Shown here one piece after another: positions 8,073 through 16,620 of a stretch of DNA of 45,576 bases (its first letter is position 1; every line of letters begins with the position of its first letter). Made by a program: the position numbers and the translations under genes. The notes beneath the pieces were generated by a model that was not told where the DNA came from, searched no databases, and was given only the letters and a program-made list of their open reading frames with translations. The stretch is from assembly GCA_040264895.1 (NCBI GenBank), contig JBDQHL010000008.1, positions 1 through 45,576 on the forward strand. The letters are read 5' to 3'. The DNA comes from PGYR01 sp040264895 (GTDB lineage Bacteria > Bacteroidota > Ignavibacteria > Kapaibacteriales > UBA2268).

Positions 8073-10451
8073 ATGAACGATTTTGCCGCATTAACTGTAT
8101 ATATATTGTTTTCATTCACTTTAACCTCACAGGACTTACCACATGAAGTGAATATTACAACTGATAGTAGGCTAACTTATGGTGGCAACAAAACCGAAGG
8201 CTTTTATAGTTTAGAAACAGTTAACAAGCTTGAAATAACTCTGACGCAAGACAATTGGTTCAGACGACTTGATGGTGAAGGTCGTGGTCCAAACCAAACT
8301 GCAGGAGAGTCACTAATTGGTACTCTTACTTTCAATGATACACTAGTTTTGGATAGTGTTTTAGTTAGTATCAAAGGTCAAACTTCAGACAAAAGAAACA
8401 ACTCTGAAAAAAAGTCTTTCAAAATAGAAATAGATGAAATAGTGAATCAAGATTTGATGGGGTATGATAATTTGAACTTGAACTGCGCTTTCGATGACCA
8501 TTCGAGCATGAGAGAGGTGTTATATTATGACATCACTAGTTCATTTGCTCCATCACTAAAAGGTAACTTCGTAGATTTATATATCAATGGCCAGAATTGG
8601 GGCCCTTATAATAATATTCAACAGATTGAAGGAAGGTACATTAAAGAATGGTTCACTAATAATGATGGAACTAGATGGAGGGCAACTCCTCCTGATGGAG
8701 TTAATAGTGGTCAAGGCCCAGATAATCGATTTGGTAAAGGGTTATCGACTCTTAATTTTAACGGACCAGATTCGACAGATTACAACAGAAATTATACTCT
8801 GAAAAAGTCTGGTAAAGAATCACCTTGGGAAGATTTGATAAAAGCTTGCTACGATTTGAACCACCTACCAATTGAAGATCTATATGATTCACTGAAATAT
8901 ACTATAGACATTGACAGGGCATTATGGTTTTTAGTTCAAGAAATAGTTTTTGCTGACGACGATAGCTACATAAATAAAGGTGGAATGGATTACTATGTAT
9001 ATTGGGATGAGGCAACTGGTAGAATATTCCCATTAGAAGTGGACGGAAATTCGGTCCTAACTGGGAACCCTGTGCTGTGGAGTCCATTTTATCATGAGGA
9101 TGAGCCAGATTTCCCTCTGCTCAATAGATTACTGAAAAACGTAGAAATCCGTCAACGTTACTTAGCGCATCTAAGAACTGTGCTTGAGAAACATTTTACT
9201 ATCCCCAGAGTATATGGCAGAATAGATGAATTTGCAGCTATTTTAGACCAAAAAATTAAAGATGACCCAAAGAAAATATATACTTATAATCAGTTTGTCT
9301 CAGATATTCAGTACTTAAAAAATATGGTAACTGCTCGTATTAATACCTTGAAAGGTAATACTGAAGTTGATAGAGAAGGAATATTGATTACAGATTTAAC
9401 TATGGAGTCATCAGAAGGAATTGGAATAGCACCCAAACAGAATGAAGAAGCTAAAGTAAGTCTAAATATAGATGGAGACGCGAAGAAAGTGGTTCTATAT
9501 TATGGATTGGGTTTAGACGGAGTTTATGAAAGAGTAGATTTGAAAGATGATGGTTTGAGAGGTGATGATGCTGCTGGAGATAATATATACACGGGAAATA
9601 TTCCTGGGTTTTCCGCAGGTACATATGTTAGGTACTATGTAGAAGCGATCAAAAATGACGAATTTGCTACAGCGACTTACTATCCACCAGGAGCTGAACA
9701 CGATGTATTTATTTATAAAGTTGAACCAGCCTTTTCTGAGTATAACGGTGTTGTCATCAACGAGTTTGCAGCAGATAATAAGTCGGTAGTTGCTGACGAT
9801 GCTGGAGAATATGATGATTGGGTAGAATTGTACAACAATAGCTTAGATGAAGTTGATTTGTCCGGTTATTATATGACTGATGATGCCAGTGAGCTAACTA
9901 AATGGAGATTTCCAGAAGGTACTATTATTGGCACTGATGAATATTTGATAGTATGGGCTGATGAAGATGATGATCAGATTAGTGATAATGAAATGCACTC
10001 TGATTTCAAGTTGTCGTCCGGGGGTGAGGAGATTATTCTTTTGAATGTAGATCTCAAAATAGTTGATGCTGTTTACTTTGAAGAGCAAAAGGAAGACACA
10101 ACTTATGCTAGGGTGCCTAATGGTACAGGCGAATTTCAATATAATTTACCTACTTTCATGACAAATAATGAAGGTGGTACATCAAATATTAAACGAGAAG
10201 TAGAAAATAGTTCGTTTTTGATATATCCTAATCCTGTGAGTTATTCATTGAATATTGAAAAGTTGGATGGAAGATCAGGAGTGCTAGAGTTAGCACTAAT
10301 TAGTTCTAATGGGAAAGTGATAATAGAGAAAAAGATAAGCAGCAATTACACTTTGCAGACTGTAGATATAGAATCAGGAGTGTATAATCTGATTATCAAA
10401 AATATTGATGGTAAAGCGGTTTTGAACCGCAAAATAGTTGTTTTGAAATGA
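8073..10451 (+). CDS. Secreted CotH-like kinase/lamin-tail protein with T9SS sorting domain
   Basis: 792 residues, predicted exported and attached to the cell surface. The start is supported by GGAG at 8061-8064, 8 bp before the ATG. After a hydrophobic N-terminus comes a CotH-like domain (about residues 40-430), in which DDDSYINKGGMDYYVYWD and FPLEVDGNS resemble the atypical protein-kinase core of CotH spore-coat proteins. It is followed by an immunoglobulin-like segment, a lamin-tail domain (about 560-660; VVINEFAADN, WVELYNNS, LSGYYMTDD) and a C-terminal sorting domain (FLIYPNPVSYSLNIEKL ... VYNLIIKN). Surface CotH proteins of this layout are common in FCB bacteria. Their phosphorylation targets are unknown. 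Kinase activity here is an inference. Confidence 0.85.
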   Translation: MNDFAALTVYILFSFTLTSQDLPHEVNITTDSRLTYGGNKTEGFYSLETVNKLEITLTQDNWFRRLDGEGRGPNQTAGESLIGTLTFNDTLVLDSVLVSIKGQTSDKRNNSEKKSFKIEIDEIVNQDLMGYDNLNLNCAFDDHSSMREVLYYDITSSFAPSLKGNFVDLYINGQNWGPYNNIQQIEGRYIKEWFTNNDGTRWRATPPDGVNSGQGPDNRFGKGLSTLNFNGPDSTDYNRNYTLKKSGKESPWEDLIKACYDLNHLPIEDLYDSLKYTIDIDRALWFLVQEIVFADDDSYINKGGMDYYVYWDEATGRIFPLEVDGNSVLTGNPVLWSPFYHEDEPDFPLLNRLLKNVEIRQRYLAHLRTVLEKHFTIPRVYGRIDEFAAILDQKIKDDPKKIYTYNQFVSDIQYLKNMVTARINTLKGNTEVDREGILITDLTMESSEGIGIAPKQNEEAKVSLNIDGDAKKVVLYYGLGLDGVYERVDLKDDGLRGDDAAGDNIYTGNIPGFSAGTYVRYYVEAIKNDEFATATYYPPGAEHDVFIYKVEPAFSEYNGVVINEFAADNKSVVADDAGEYDDWVELYNNSLDEVDLSGYYMTDDASELTKWRFPEGTIIGTDEYLIVWADEDDDQISDNEMHSDFKLSSGGEEIILLNVDLKIVDAVYFEEQKEDTTYARVPNGTGEFQYNLPTFMTNNEGGTSNIKREVENSSFLIYPNPVSYSLNIEKLDGRSGVLELALISSNGKVIIEKKISSNYTLQTVDIESGVYNLIIKNIDGKAVLNRKIVVLK

Positions 10452-10461
10452 TTTTAATTAA

Positions 10462-10851
10462 CTATTCGACTACAACCGTATTTTGATATTCATCATTATC
10501 TTCTATGAATATGCTATAAATGCCCTTGTTGGGGAAACGAAATTCTGTTGTAATAGTATCATACCAAACTACAGTTGGGTACATCGATTCTGGGTCGTTT
10601 TCTGTAAAGATAGTACTGAAGAAATAGACAGATGAATCTTTTAGTTCATACCTTACATTATTTGTACCAGATGGGGGAGCTGTAATATATACAGCCTTCA
10701 CTTCAAATAATTCATTTTGTGTCACTGTTTCTGGAAGAATAATATCCATTACCGCCCTTCGAGTTTCGCATTCAATAGTTATTGGCGGCTTGCAAGAATT
10801 TGATAAAAAGACGATTGCTAATATTGAAAGTATTTTAATTACTATTTTCAT
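10462..10851 (-). CDS. Small lipoprotein of unknown function
   Basis: 129 residues with a lipoprotein signal peptide: MKIVIKILSILAIVFLSNSC, with the lipobox S-N-S-C and Cys20 as the lipidated residue. The rest is beta-rich, with alternating hydrophobic strands (LFEVKAVYITAP, RYELKDSSVYFFSTIF, GIYSIFIEDNDEYQNTVVV) suggestive of a single Ig-like or gliding-motility-lipoprotein-like fold. I do not recognise a family. It converges with the CotH-like gene with a gap of 10 bp. Confidence 0.7.
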   Translation of the reverse strand: MKIVIKILSILAIVFLSNSCKPPITIECETRRAVMDIILPETVTQNELFEVKAVYITAPPSGTNNVRYELKDSSVYFFSTIFTENDPESMYPTVVWYDTITTEFRFPNKGIYSIFIEDNDEYQNTVVVE

Positions 10852-11022
10852 TTTTACATTAGATATAATACATATTTCTCAAAGTATAAAACTTATTAAA
10901 AGTAATCAAAAACGATTGTAATTATTGTTTTACTGAATGAATGGTTAGTTCAATTATAGTTGCTTTTTACACTTGCTTCTACTTATATTCCGTTATTAAG
11001 TAAACAAAAACTGAACTGAAAA

Positions 11023-11112
11023 ATGGAAGAATTATTACCATACATAGTTTTGGGGTTACTCGTAGGTTTTGCCTACGCATATTGGAAAGGGAGAAAAGAC
11101 AAGAATAAATGA
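11023..11112 (+). CDS. 29-residue single-span membrane peptide, coupled to the dehydratase
   Basis: A small open frame: ATG at 11023, 29 codons, TGA at 11110-11112. It overlaps the start of the downstream dehydratase in the sequence ATGA, a classic translational-coupling junction. The product has an acidic start (MEELLPY), one hydrophobic span (IVLGLLVGFAYAYW) and a basic end (KGRKDKNK), which fits an N-out/C-in single-pass inner-membrane peptide. No Shine-Dalgarno is obvious before the ATG. The stop/start overlap and the sensible charge pattern are the evidence that it is real. No family is recognised. It may be a small regulatory or assembly peptide, or a leader whose translation sets expression of the dehydratase. 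Confidence 0.6.
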   Translation: MEELLPYIVLGLLVGFAYAYWKGRKDKNK

Positions 11113-12065
11113 GTAAAATAACCCCAAAAGATATTGAGCAAGCTCACAATAGGATAGAACCTTATATCAACAAAACACCAGTTTTAAGAAGTAGTGCTAT
11201 AGATAAGTTAGTAGGGGCTGAAGTTTACTTCAAATGTGAAAACTTCCAAAAAGTTGGTGCGTTCAAATACCGAGGTGCTACCAATACTTTACTCCAATTA
11301 GCATCAAATAATAAACCAACAGCAGTTGCTACTCACTCATCAGGAAATCATGCCCAAGCATTAGCTTTAGCTGCACGTGAGCAAGGGATAAAAGCATATA
11401 TTGTAATGCCAAATAACTCACCTAAAGTGAAGGTTAAAGCAGTGGAGGGCTATGGTGCAGAAATTACCTTTTGCGAACCAAACTTAGAGGCAAGGGAATC
11501 AACATTAGCTAGAATAGTTGAAGAAACGGGGGCGGTTTTCATTCATCCCTACGATAGAGCTAACATCATAGCTGGTCAAGGCACCGCATGCTTAGAGCTA
11601 AATGAAGAAGTAAGAGATTTGGATGTTGTAGTTGCTCCGGTTGGTGGTGGAGGGTTGCTATCAGGTACTGCTATTTATGCCAAATCGAAAGGAATAGAAG
11701 TATATGGTGCAGAACCGACAGGCGCCGACGATGCTAAGAAATCACTAACTAAAGGCGAAATAGTACCTTCAGTTAATCCCAAAACTATCTGCGATGGATT
11801 GCTTACATCATTAGGAGAACTTAATTTTGGGTATATCAGTGACTATGTTGATGATATCTGGATTGCAAATGACGAGGAGATATTATCTGCTATGAGGCTA
11901 ATATACGAGAGAATGAAGATAGTAGTTGAACCATCATCTGCGGTTACATTAGCTGCAATTCTAAACAATAAATCAATAGTTAAAGGTAAAAAAGTTGGTG
12001 TGATTATCTCAGGAGGTAATGTTGATTTAGATTCATTTTTTGAAGGGTATGATTTGAGCTATTAA
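11109..12065 (+). CDS. PLP-dependent threonine/serine dehydratase
   Basis: 318 residues, fold-type II PLP enzyme. It should deaminate L-threonine to 2-oxobutanoate (isoleucine precursor) and L-serine to pyruvate in the cytosol. Lys53 in KVGAFKYRGA is the Schiff-base lysine, SSGNHAQALAL binds the substrate carboxylate, and VGGGGLLSG (about residues 178-186) holds the PLP phosphate. It lacks the C-terminal ACT-like regulatory domain of biosynthetic IlvA, so it resembles the catabolic TdcB/serine-racemase group and should not be isoleucine-inhibited through that domain. Serine racemase activity is an alternative. The gene is translationally coupled to the 29-residue membrane peptide ahead of it. 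No ilv genes are nearby. Confidence 0.9.
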   Translation: MSKITPKDIEQAHNRIEPYINKTPVLRSSAIDKLVGAEVYFKCENFQKVGAFKYRGATNTLLQLASNNKPTAVATHSSGNHAQALALAAREQGIKAYIVMPNNSPKVKVKAVEGYGAEITFCEPNLEARESTLARIVEETGAVFIHPYDRANIIAGQGTACLELNEEVRDLDVVVAPVGGGGLLSGTAIYAKSKGIEVYGAEPTGADDAKKSLTKGEIVPSVNPKTICDGLLTSLGELNFGYISDYVDDIWIANDEEILSAMRLIYERMKIVVEPSSAVTLAAILNNKSIVKGKKVGVIISGGNVDLDSFFEGYDLSY

Positions 12066-12133
12066 GTGCTATTTTTGGCAAATTCCTGTTAAATCAATAA
12101 TTTGTAGTCTTAATTCGAATAACATCTCTTTTA

Positions 12134-13333
12134 ATGCTTAGTCGCAACCACTATATTTCTGTTTCGCTTATCTGGTTTATTATTGCTGTAGCTTTGGCAG
12201 CATTACTACGTAGTGTCTTTGCATACAACTTAGGAAGTTGGTTCAGTTATCAAAATATGCTGCACACTCACTCACATTTGGCATTCCTGGGCTGGGTATT
12301 CAACGCTCTTTATTATCTATTACTTAAGCAATATAATCTACTGAATAAAAAGAAGTATTCCCATCTATTCATTTTGTTGAATCTATCAATTGTGGAAATG
12401 CTATTTACTTTCCCATTTACTGGCTATGCGCTTTGGTCTATAGTTTTTTCTACTCTGCATATTGTATTGTCCTATGTATTTGGTTTTATGCTGTGGCGAG
12501 ACACTAAGGATGATAAGTCTCTGCACCGCAAGTTTGCTATGGCTGCCGTGTTTTTTATGGTTCTATCTTCTATTGGTCCTTTTTCGTTAGGTCCAATTAT
12601 AGCTCAGGGGATGAAGGATACTATTTGGTACGAACTTGCAATCTATTTCTATCTGCATTTTCAGTATAATGGTTGGTTCTTACTTGCGATAATCAGTTTG
12701 GTTTTGAGTCAAATGAAATCAATAGATAAGGATAATTGGCAGCGAGCTTTCAACCTGTTCTTCTTGTCAACTATTCTGAACTTCAGCTTATCAACTCTGT
12801 GGACTAATCCTGGCTGGGTAATCAATATAATATCTGTACTTTCTTCACTTATGCAAACACATGCCTTGTTTTTGGTTAGAACTGACTTGCACAACTACCT
12901 TAAAACACAAGAGAGATTCAAATATGGCTTACTAACTATAATCTATACTTTGTTAGTAATTAAAATTTTCTTCTCACTACTTGGCTCTATTCAAGAAGTA
13001 GCAGATTTTGTGTATCAGAATAGAAACCTAACTATTGGCTTCTTACATGCTATTTTCCTTGGGGTAGTAACTCCATTTATAATTCACAGATTAGCCGAAG
13101 CAAAACTAGTTTCTGAAACCAAAAATTACAAAAAAGCAGTGTTACTATTCTTGCTCTTCTTCCTCATTAGTGAATTGTTACTAACTGTTTCAGCTTTGGG
13201 GCTGAGAGGGGGATCGATTATAATTTTGCTACATGCACTTATAATCGACACATGGTTACTTTCTCTTAGCTCTATTGCTATGGCCTTGATTTTGATAAGG
13301 GGCAATTATTCATCACAATCAATAAATCAATAG
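12134..13333 (+). CDS. Polytopic membrane protein with HTHSH motif, possibly heme-copper-oxidase-I-like
   Basis: 399 residues with about 11-12 hydrophobic helices and no signal peptide. The striking feature is MLHTHSHLAFLGWVFNALYY near residues 44-63. Histidine pairs in this setting (LHxHSHxAFLGW) are seen in a family of membrane proteins distantly related to subunit I of heme-copper oxidases, and to NnrS-like heme proteins, where His ligates heme. Other intramembrane histidines (YFYLHFQYNGW, GFLHAIFLGVVTPFIIHRL) could serve as further ligands. A Cu-binding or proton-pumping role cannot be shown, and no cytochrome c or oxidase subunit II gene is adjacent. Inference: a heme-binding or redox-related membrane protein of unknown role. 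Confidence 0.65.
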   Translation: MLSRNHYISVSLIWFIIAVALAALLRSVFAYNLGSWFSYQNMLHTHSHLAFLGWVFNALYYLLLKQYNLLNKKKYSHLFILLNLSIVEMLFTFPFTGYALWSIVFSTLHIVLSYVFGFMLWRDTKDDKSLHRKFAMAAVFFMVLSSIGPFSLGPIIAQGMKDTIWYELAIYFYLHFQYNGWFLLAIISLVLSQMKSIDKDNWQRAFNLFFLSTILNFSLSTLWTNPGWVINIISVLSSLMQTHALFLVRTDLHNYLKTQERFKYGLLTIIYTLLVIKIFFSLLGSIQEVADFVYQNRNLTIGFLHAIFLGVVTPFIIHRLAEAKLVSETKNYKKAVLLFLLFFLISELLLTVSALGLRGGSIIILLHALIIDTWLLSLSSIAMALILIRGNYSSQSINQ

Positions 13334-13409
13334 AAAAATATTGTTCAGCTAATATCTTACAATCCTATTTCCAAGAATTTCCGTAATTTAAAACAACTAA
13401 AACATGTGA

Positions 13410-14411
13410 ATGATTATGAATAGAAAAAATTTTCTGAAATCAGTTGGGCTTTTGGGGGCTGGGCTTAGTTTGCCATTGAGAGCAAATGAAAGAAATAGTC
13501 AATTCAAACCAAATGAAGATTGCGTGCTGGTACCCTCCGAAACAGCAGGCCCTTTCCCATTAGATTTAGGTGAGAATAGCTTTTTTTTCAGGCAAGATAT
13601 TAGAGAAGATGAGCAAGGCGTTAAGCTAAATATGAAGATGAGAATAGTAGATACAGATGGGTGCACACCTATGCCAAATGTTAGGGTCAATATATGGCAT
13701 TGTGACAAAGATGGTATTTATTCAGGGTATAATACTGGAAGTAATCAAGGAAATACTGAAGAGACCCACCTAAGGGGCTACCAAATAACTGATACTAATG
13801 GAGATGTAGATTTTGTAACTGTGTTCCCAGGGATATACCCCGGTAGAATTTGCCATATTCACTTCCAAGTCTTTGTTAGTTCTTCCTATTCGGCTGTGTC
13901 TCAATTTACATTTGCAGTCAATGAGAAAAACCAGCTATATGCTGCTAATAGTGAGATATATGGAACAGAAAACGACCCAGTAGGTTTGACACAGGATTTT
14001 TCGTTTGCAGATGGATATGAACACCAGCTTGCCACTTTGGAAAAAAGTAATGATGAGTATAATTCATTTCTGCAAGTGGCAGTAGATGGAAGTACATTGA
14101 CTAATGTGGGCCACCAAGAAAGAGAAACTGCTAAGGTTATTGGACTGAGAGATATTTATCCAAATCCATTTCATAATAATATTCAAATTCCGATATCTAT
14201 AAAACAGAATTCTTACATCAGATTTGAATTATGGAATATGAATGGCCAAGAAGTACTTTCTTCTGATAAAGGTCATTTGGGTATTGGTGATTACACATTA
14301 GAAATAAACACAGCGCCTAGTAACTTGCCCGTTGGTAATTATGTTCTTCAGGTTGTAGCCAATAATGGTAAAGGGGTTTATAAACTACAAAGAGTACTGA
14401 CTAAGAAATAG
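13410..14411 (+). CDS. Exported intradiol-dioxygenase-like protein with T9SS sorting domain
   Basis: 333 residues. The N-terminus NRKNFLKSVGLLGAGLSLP has a twin-basic (RK) motif before a hydrophobic core and may be a Tat or a Sec signal. Next comes an intradiol ring-cleavage dioxygenase fold: ETAGPFP, VRVNIWHCDKDGIYSGY and FPGIYPGRICHIHFQV. The tyrosines of GIYSGY and GIYPGR and the two histidines of HIHF match the four non-heme Fe(III) ligands of catechol/protocatechuate dioxygenases. The last 80 or so residues are a sorting domain (IYPNPFHNNIQIPI ... GNYVLQVVANNGKG). No aromatic-degradation genes are near. The role may be extracellular attack on phenolics. The start could be the ATG at 13410 or the one at 13416. 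Confidence 0.85.
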   Translation: MIMNRKNFLKSVGLLGAGLSLPLRANERNSQFKPNEDCVLVPSETAGPFPLDLGENSFFFRQDIREDEQGVKLNMKMRIVDTDGCTPMPNVRVNIWHCDKDGIYSGYNTGSNQGNTEETHLRGYQITDTNGDVDFVTVFPGIYPGRICHIHFQVFVSSSYSAVSQFTFAVNEKNQLYAANSEIYGTENDPVGLTQDFSFADGYEHQLATLEKSNDEYNSFLQVAVDGSTLTNVGHQERETAKVIGLRDIYPNPFHNNIQIPISIKQNSYIRFELWNMNGQEVLSSDKGHLGIGDYTLEINTAPSNLPVGNYVLQVVANNGKGVYKLQRVLTKK

Positions 14412-14429
14412 ATTTATAAAAGGTAGACT

Positions 14430-14798
14430 ATGTTAACACAAGCTGAATTTGATAATATATTTACTGAAGGTTCGAAAGCCCAAGAGATGGGGCAACAACT
14501 AAGAAGAATAATCGCATACTATTTCGATGACTTAGATGAGAATGCGTATGGTGGTGATAAAGTAAAACTGACTCTTTACAGCAGGGGTGATTTACAAAAC
14601 GTCCTATGTGGTTTGCAAGAAGGCAGTGGAGATAGCTGTATGCTTTATGTTCACCATGTAGATGAAATAGAGCACGAGCGGCTGAAATTCAGTGGTAAAG
14701 GAAAAAATGCCAAAAGAATAAAATTCCATAGCTCAGAAGAACTTATTGAAGAAGACATAAAATGGTTGCTATCTCTTGTTGATGAGGCAGCTGACTAA
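14430..14798 (+). CDS. DUF1801-like protein
   Basis: 122 residues, cytosolic, no signal peptide. The C-terminal segment FSGKGKNAKRIKFHSSEEL followed by an acidic helix resembles the end of DUF1801/YdhG-like proteins (typically GKGKxxRHIKFRSxEE), whose biochemical role is unknown. The middle alternates short strands (KVKLTLYS, SCMLYVHHV) in line with that alpha/beta fold. It follows the dioxygenase-like gene by 18 bp in the same direction and converges with the PPK2 pair, from which it is separated by only 7 bp. Co-transcription with the dioxygenase gene is likely. A functional link is not evident. Confidence 0.7.
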   Translation: MLTQAEFDNIFTEGSKAQEMGQQLRRIIAYYFDDLDENAYGGDKVKLTLYSRGDLQNVLCGLQEGSGDSCMLYVHHVDEIEHERLKFSGKGKNAKRIKFHSSEELIEEDIKWLLSLVDEAAD

Positions 14799-14805
14799 TA
14801 TAAAT

Positions 14806-15573
14806 CTATTCTACGTAGGGGATGTTTTTTAATATATGAGTGACAGCTTCTATTCGAGCATCAGTTTTCTTATTTGCATTTATTATGTTCCAAGGTGCAA
14901 TTTCAGTATTTGTAACTTCGAACATCTTTTGCTTATATGCAGTGTAGTCGTCCCATAGCTCTTGGGCACGCTCATCTACAGCAGTCATTTTCCACCTTTT
15001 TAGTGGATTGCTTTTTATATCCTTGAATCTTCTTGCTTGCTCGTCCTTAGTGATTGAAAAGTAGAACTTAATTAAATAAGTATTAGACTGTATAAGCATC
15101 TTCTCAAAGTCATTTACTTGAGACATAAATATCTCATATTGCTCGTCTGTGCAAAATCCATTTACTGGCTCTACTACTGCACGATTGTACCAACTACGAT
15201 CAAACAATACAATCTCACCAGGTTTTGGTAATCTGTTTACATACCTTTGGAAAAACCACTGTTTTTGCTCGTCTTCTGTTGGCTTATTCAATGCTATAAC
15301 ACGGAAATGTCTAGGGTTCATATACTCTGTGGTTCTTCTTATAGCACCGCCCTTTCCAGCGGCATCCCTACCTTCGAATATAATTACTACTTTTTTGTCA
15401 TTTTCAATAACCCAATTCTGTAGTTTTATTAATTCAGTCTGTTTTTCCTTCATTTCCAGAAAGTACCTGGACTCTTCTAATGCCTTCTTAACATTGACTT
15501 TTTTACTCTTGAAAAGACTATGCAACCCAATTTTTGAGTTTAGTAATTCTATATCTTCTGTACTTAAATTCAT
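14806..15573 (-). CDS. ppk2: Polyphosphate kinase 2 (PPK2), second copy of tandem
   Basis: 255 residues, single-domain PPK2. Transfers phosphate between polyphosphate and nucleotides, typically favouring NDP to NTP synthesis in this short class. The Walker A motif is FEGRDAAGKGG with Lys74. The Walker B/lid segment is LFDRSWYNRAVVEPV with Asp125, and ELWDDYTAYKQKMFEVT and APWNIINANKK complete the family signature. It lies 17 bp downstream of a second PPK2 gene with the same domain plan but clearly different sequence, so the two are old paralogues rather than a recent copy. The pair is probably one transcript reading from 16439. Confidence 0.93.
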   Translation of the reverse strand: MNLSTEDIELLNSKIGLHSLFKSKKVNVKKALEESRYFLEMKEKQTELIKLQNWVIENDKKVVIIFEGRDAAGKGGAIRRTTEYMNPRHFRVIALNKPTEDEQKQWFFQRYVNRLPKPGEIVLFDRSWYNRAVVEPVNGFCTDEQYEIFMSQVNDFEKMLIQSNTYLIKFYFSITKDEQARRFKDIKSNPLKRWKMTAVDERAQELWDDYTAYKQKMFEVTNTEIAPWNIINANKKTDARIEAVTHILKNIPYVE

Positions 15574-15590
15574 TTTACTTTCTATCTAAT

Positions 15591-16439
15591 TTAAACATCT
15601 ATTTGAACTACACTTCTATGATAACGCATAATAACATTTGGGTCAGGAAGAAGAGAAATCTCTGCCTCGTCTTTTCCATCATAATCAAATTGTGATAATA
15701 CATGCCTTATACTCTCTAATCGTGCTTCTTTTTTGTCATTCGTTTTTACAATTATCCATGGGCTATAATTTGTATGTGTCTTACTGAACATCTGTTCTTT
15801 ATACTTTGTATAATCATCCCACAACTCTTGTCCTTTCATATCTACTGGACTAAATTTCCATTGTTTAAGTGGGTTGTTTAATCGCCCTTCAAACCTACTT
15901 TTTTGTTCTTCCTTAGAAATTGAGAACCAGAATTTAATAATTTTTAAATTGTCTTCGTATAGCAAATGCTCAAACTCAGGTACTTGTACCATAAACTTCT
16001 CATACTGAGATTTGGTACAAAACCCCATCACAGGCTCCACAACAGCTCGATTATACCAACTGCGGTCAAAGAAAACTATTTCACCGGGGTTGGGTAATAC
16101 CTTGATATAGCGACGGAAATACCATTGTCCCTTTTCAACTTCTGTAGGCTTTGTAAGCGCTACCGTTCCTGAAGTCCTAGGATTCATGTGTTCCACAAAA
16201 CGCTTAATGGCACCACCTTTTCCGGAAGCATCACGCCCTTCTAATATGACGATAACCCGCATATTATTTTGAGCTATCCATTTCTGTAGCTTAACTAACT
16301 CAGCTTGTAGTTTCTCGAGTTCTGACTCGTACTTATACTTTTTCTTAGCTGACTTAATGTTGATGTTATTCTCTTTAGCTATCGCAATCAGATCTTTTCG
16401 TTTTTTAGCACCAAGCAACTGTTCTTCAGTAAAACCCAT
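15591..16439 (-). CDS. ppk2: Polyphosphate kinase 2 (PPK2), first copy of tandem
   Basis: 282 residues. Same reaction class as its neighbour: polyphosphate-dependent nucleotide phosphorylation in the cytosol. Walker A is LEGRDASGKGG (Lys74), lid/Walker B is FFDRSWYNRAVVEPV (Asp125), and ELWDDYTKYKEQMFSKT and SPWIIVKTNDKKEAR follow. Relative to the other copy it has a lysine-rich N-terminal helix (SAKKKYKYESE) and about 25 extra C-terminal residues (DEAEISLLPDPNVIMRYHRS). A division of labour by nucleotide or by direction of reaction is plausible but not shown. The 181-bp gap to the divergent DUF4153 gene must carry both promoters. Confidence 0.93.
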   Translation of the reverse strand: MGFTEEQLLGAKKRKDLIAIAKENNINIKSAKKKYKYESELEKLQAELVKLQKWIAQNNMRVIVILEGRDASGKGGAIKRFVEHMNPRTSGTVALTKPTEVEKGQWYFRRYIKVLPNPGEIVFFDRSWYNRAVVEPVMGFCTKSQYEKFMVQVPEFEHLLYEDNLKIIKFWFSISKEEQKSRFEGRLNNPLKQWKFSPVDMKGQELWDDYTKYKEQMFSKTHTNYSPWIIVKTNDKKEARLESIRHVLSQFDYDGKDEAEISLLPDPNVIMRYHRSVVQIDV

Positions 16440-16620
16440 AAGTATATTTTTTTTAATTTTAACTATATTTATTAAAAGTAATATAGTTGATTAATACCTT
16501 AAATTCCTAATTATGTTTAAAAAAAATAGCGTTTTGACTTGATTAATTTCCCATTCGCAACAAAATTAGTATGTTACAAGTACTAATATTCATCTACTTG
16601 AAAAATCAACAGGAAGTAAA

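Noticed and set aside
15149..15589. 146-codon plus-strand frame across the PPK2 gene
   Set aside because: Antisense to intact PPK2 motifs. Its composition reflects the complementary strand only.
14806..16439. Assembly duplication of the PPK2 gene
   Set aside because: The two copies differ throughout in residues and in both termini, so they are genuine paralogues.
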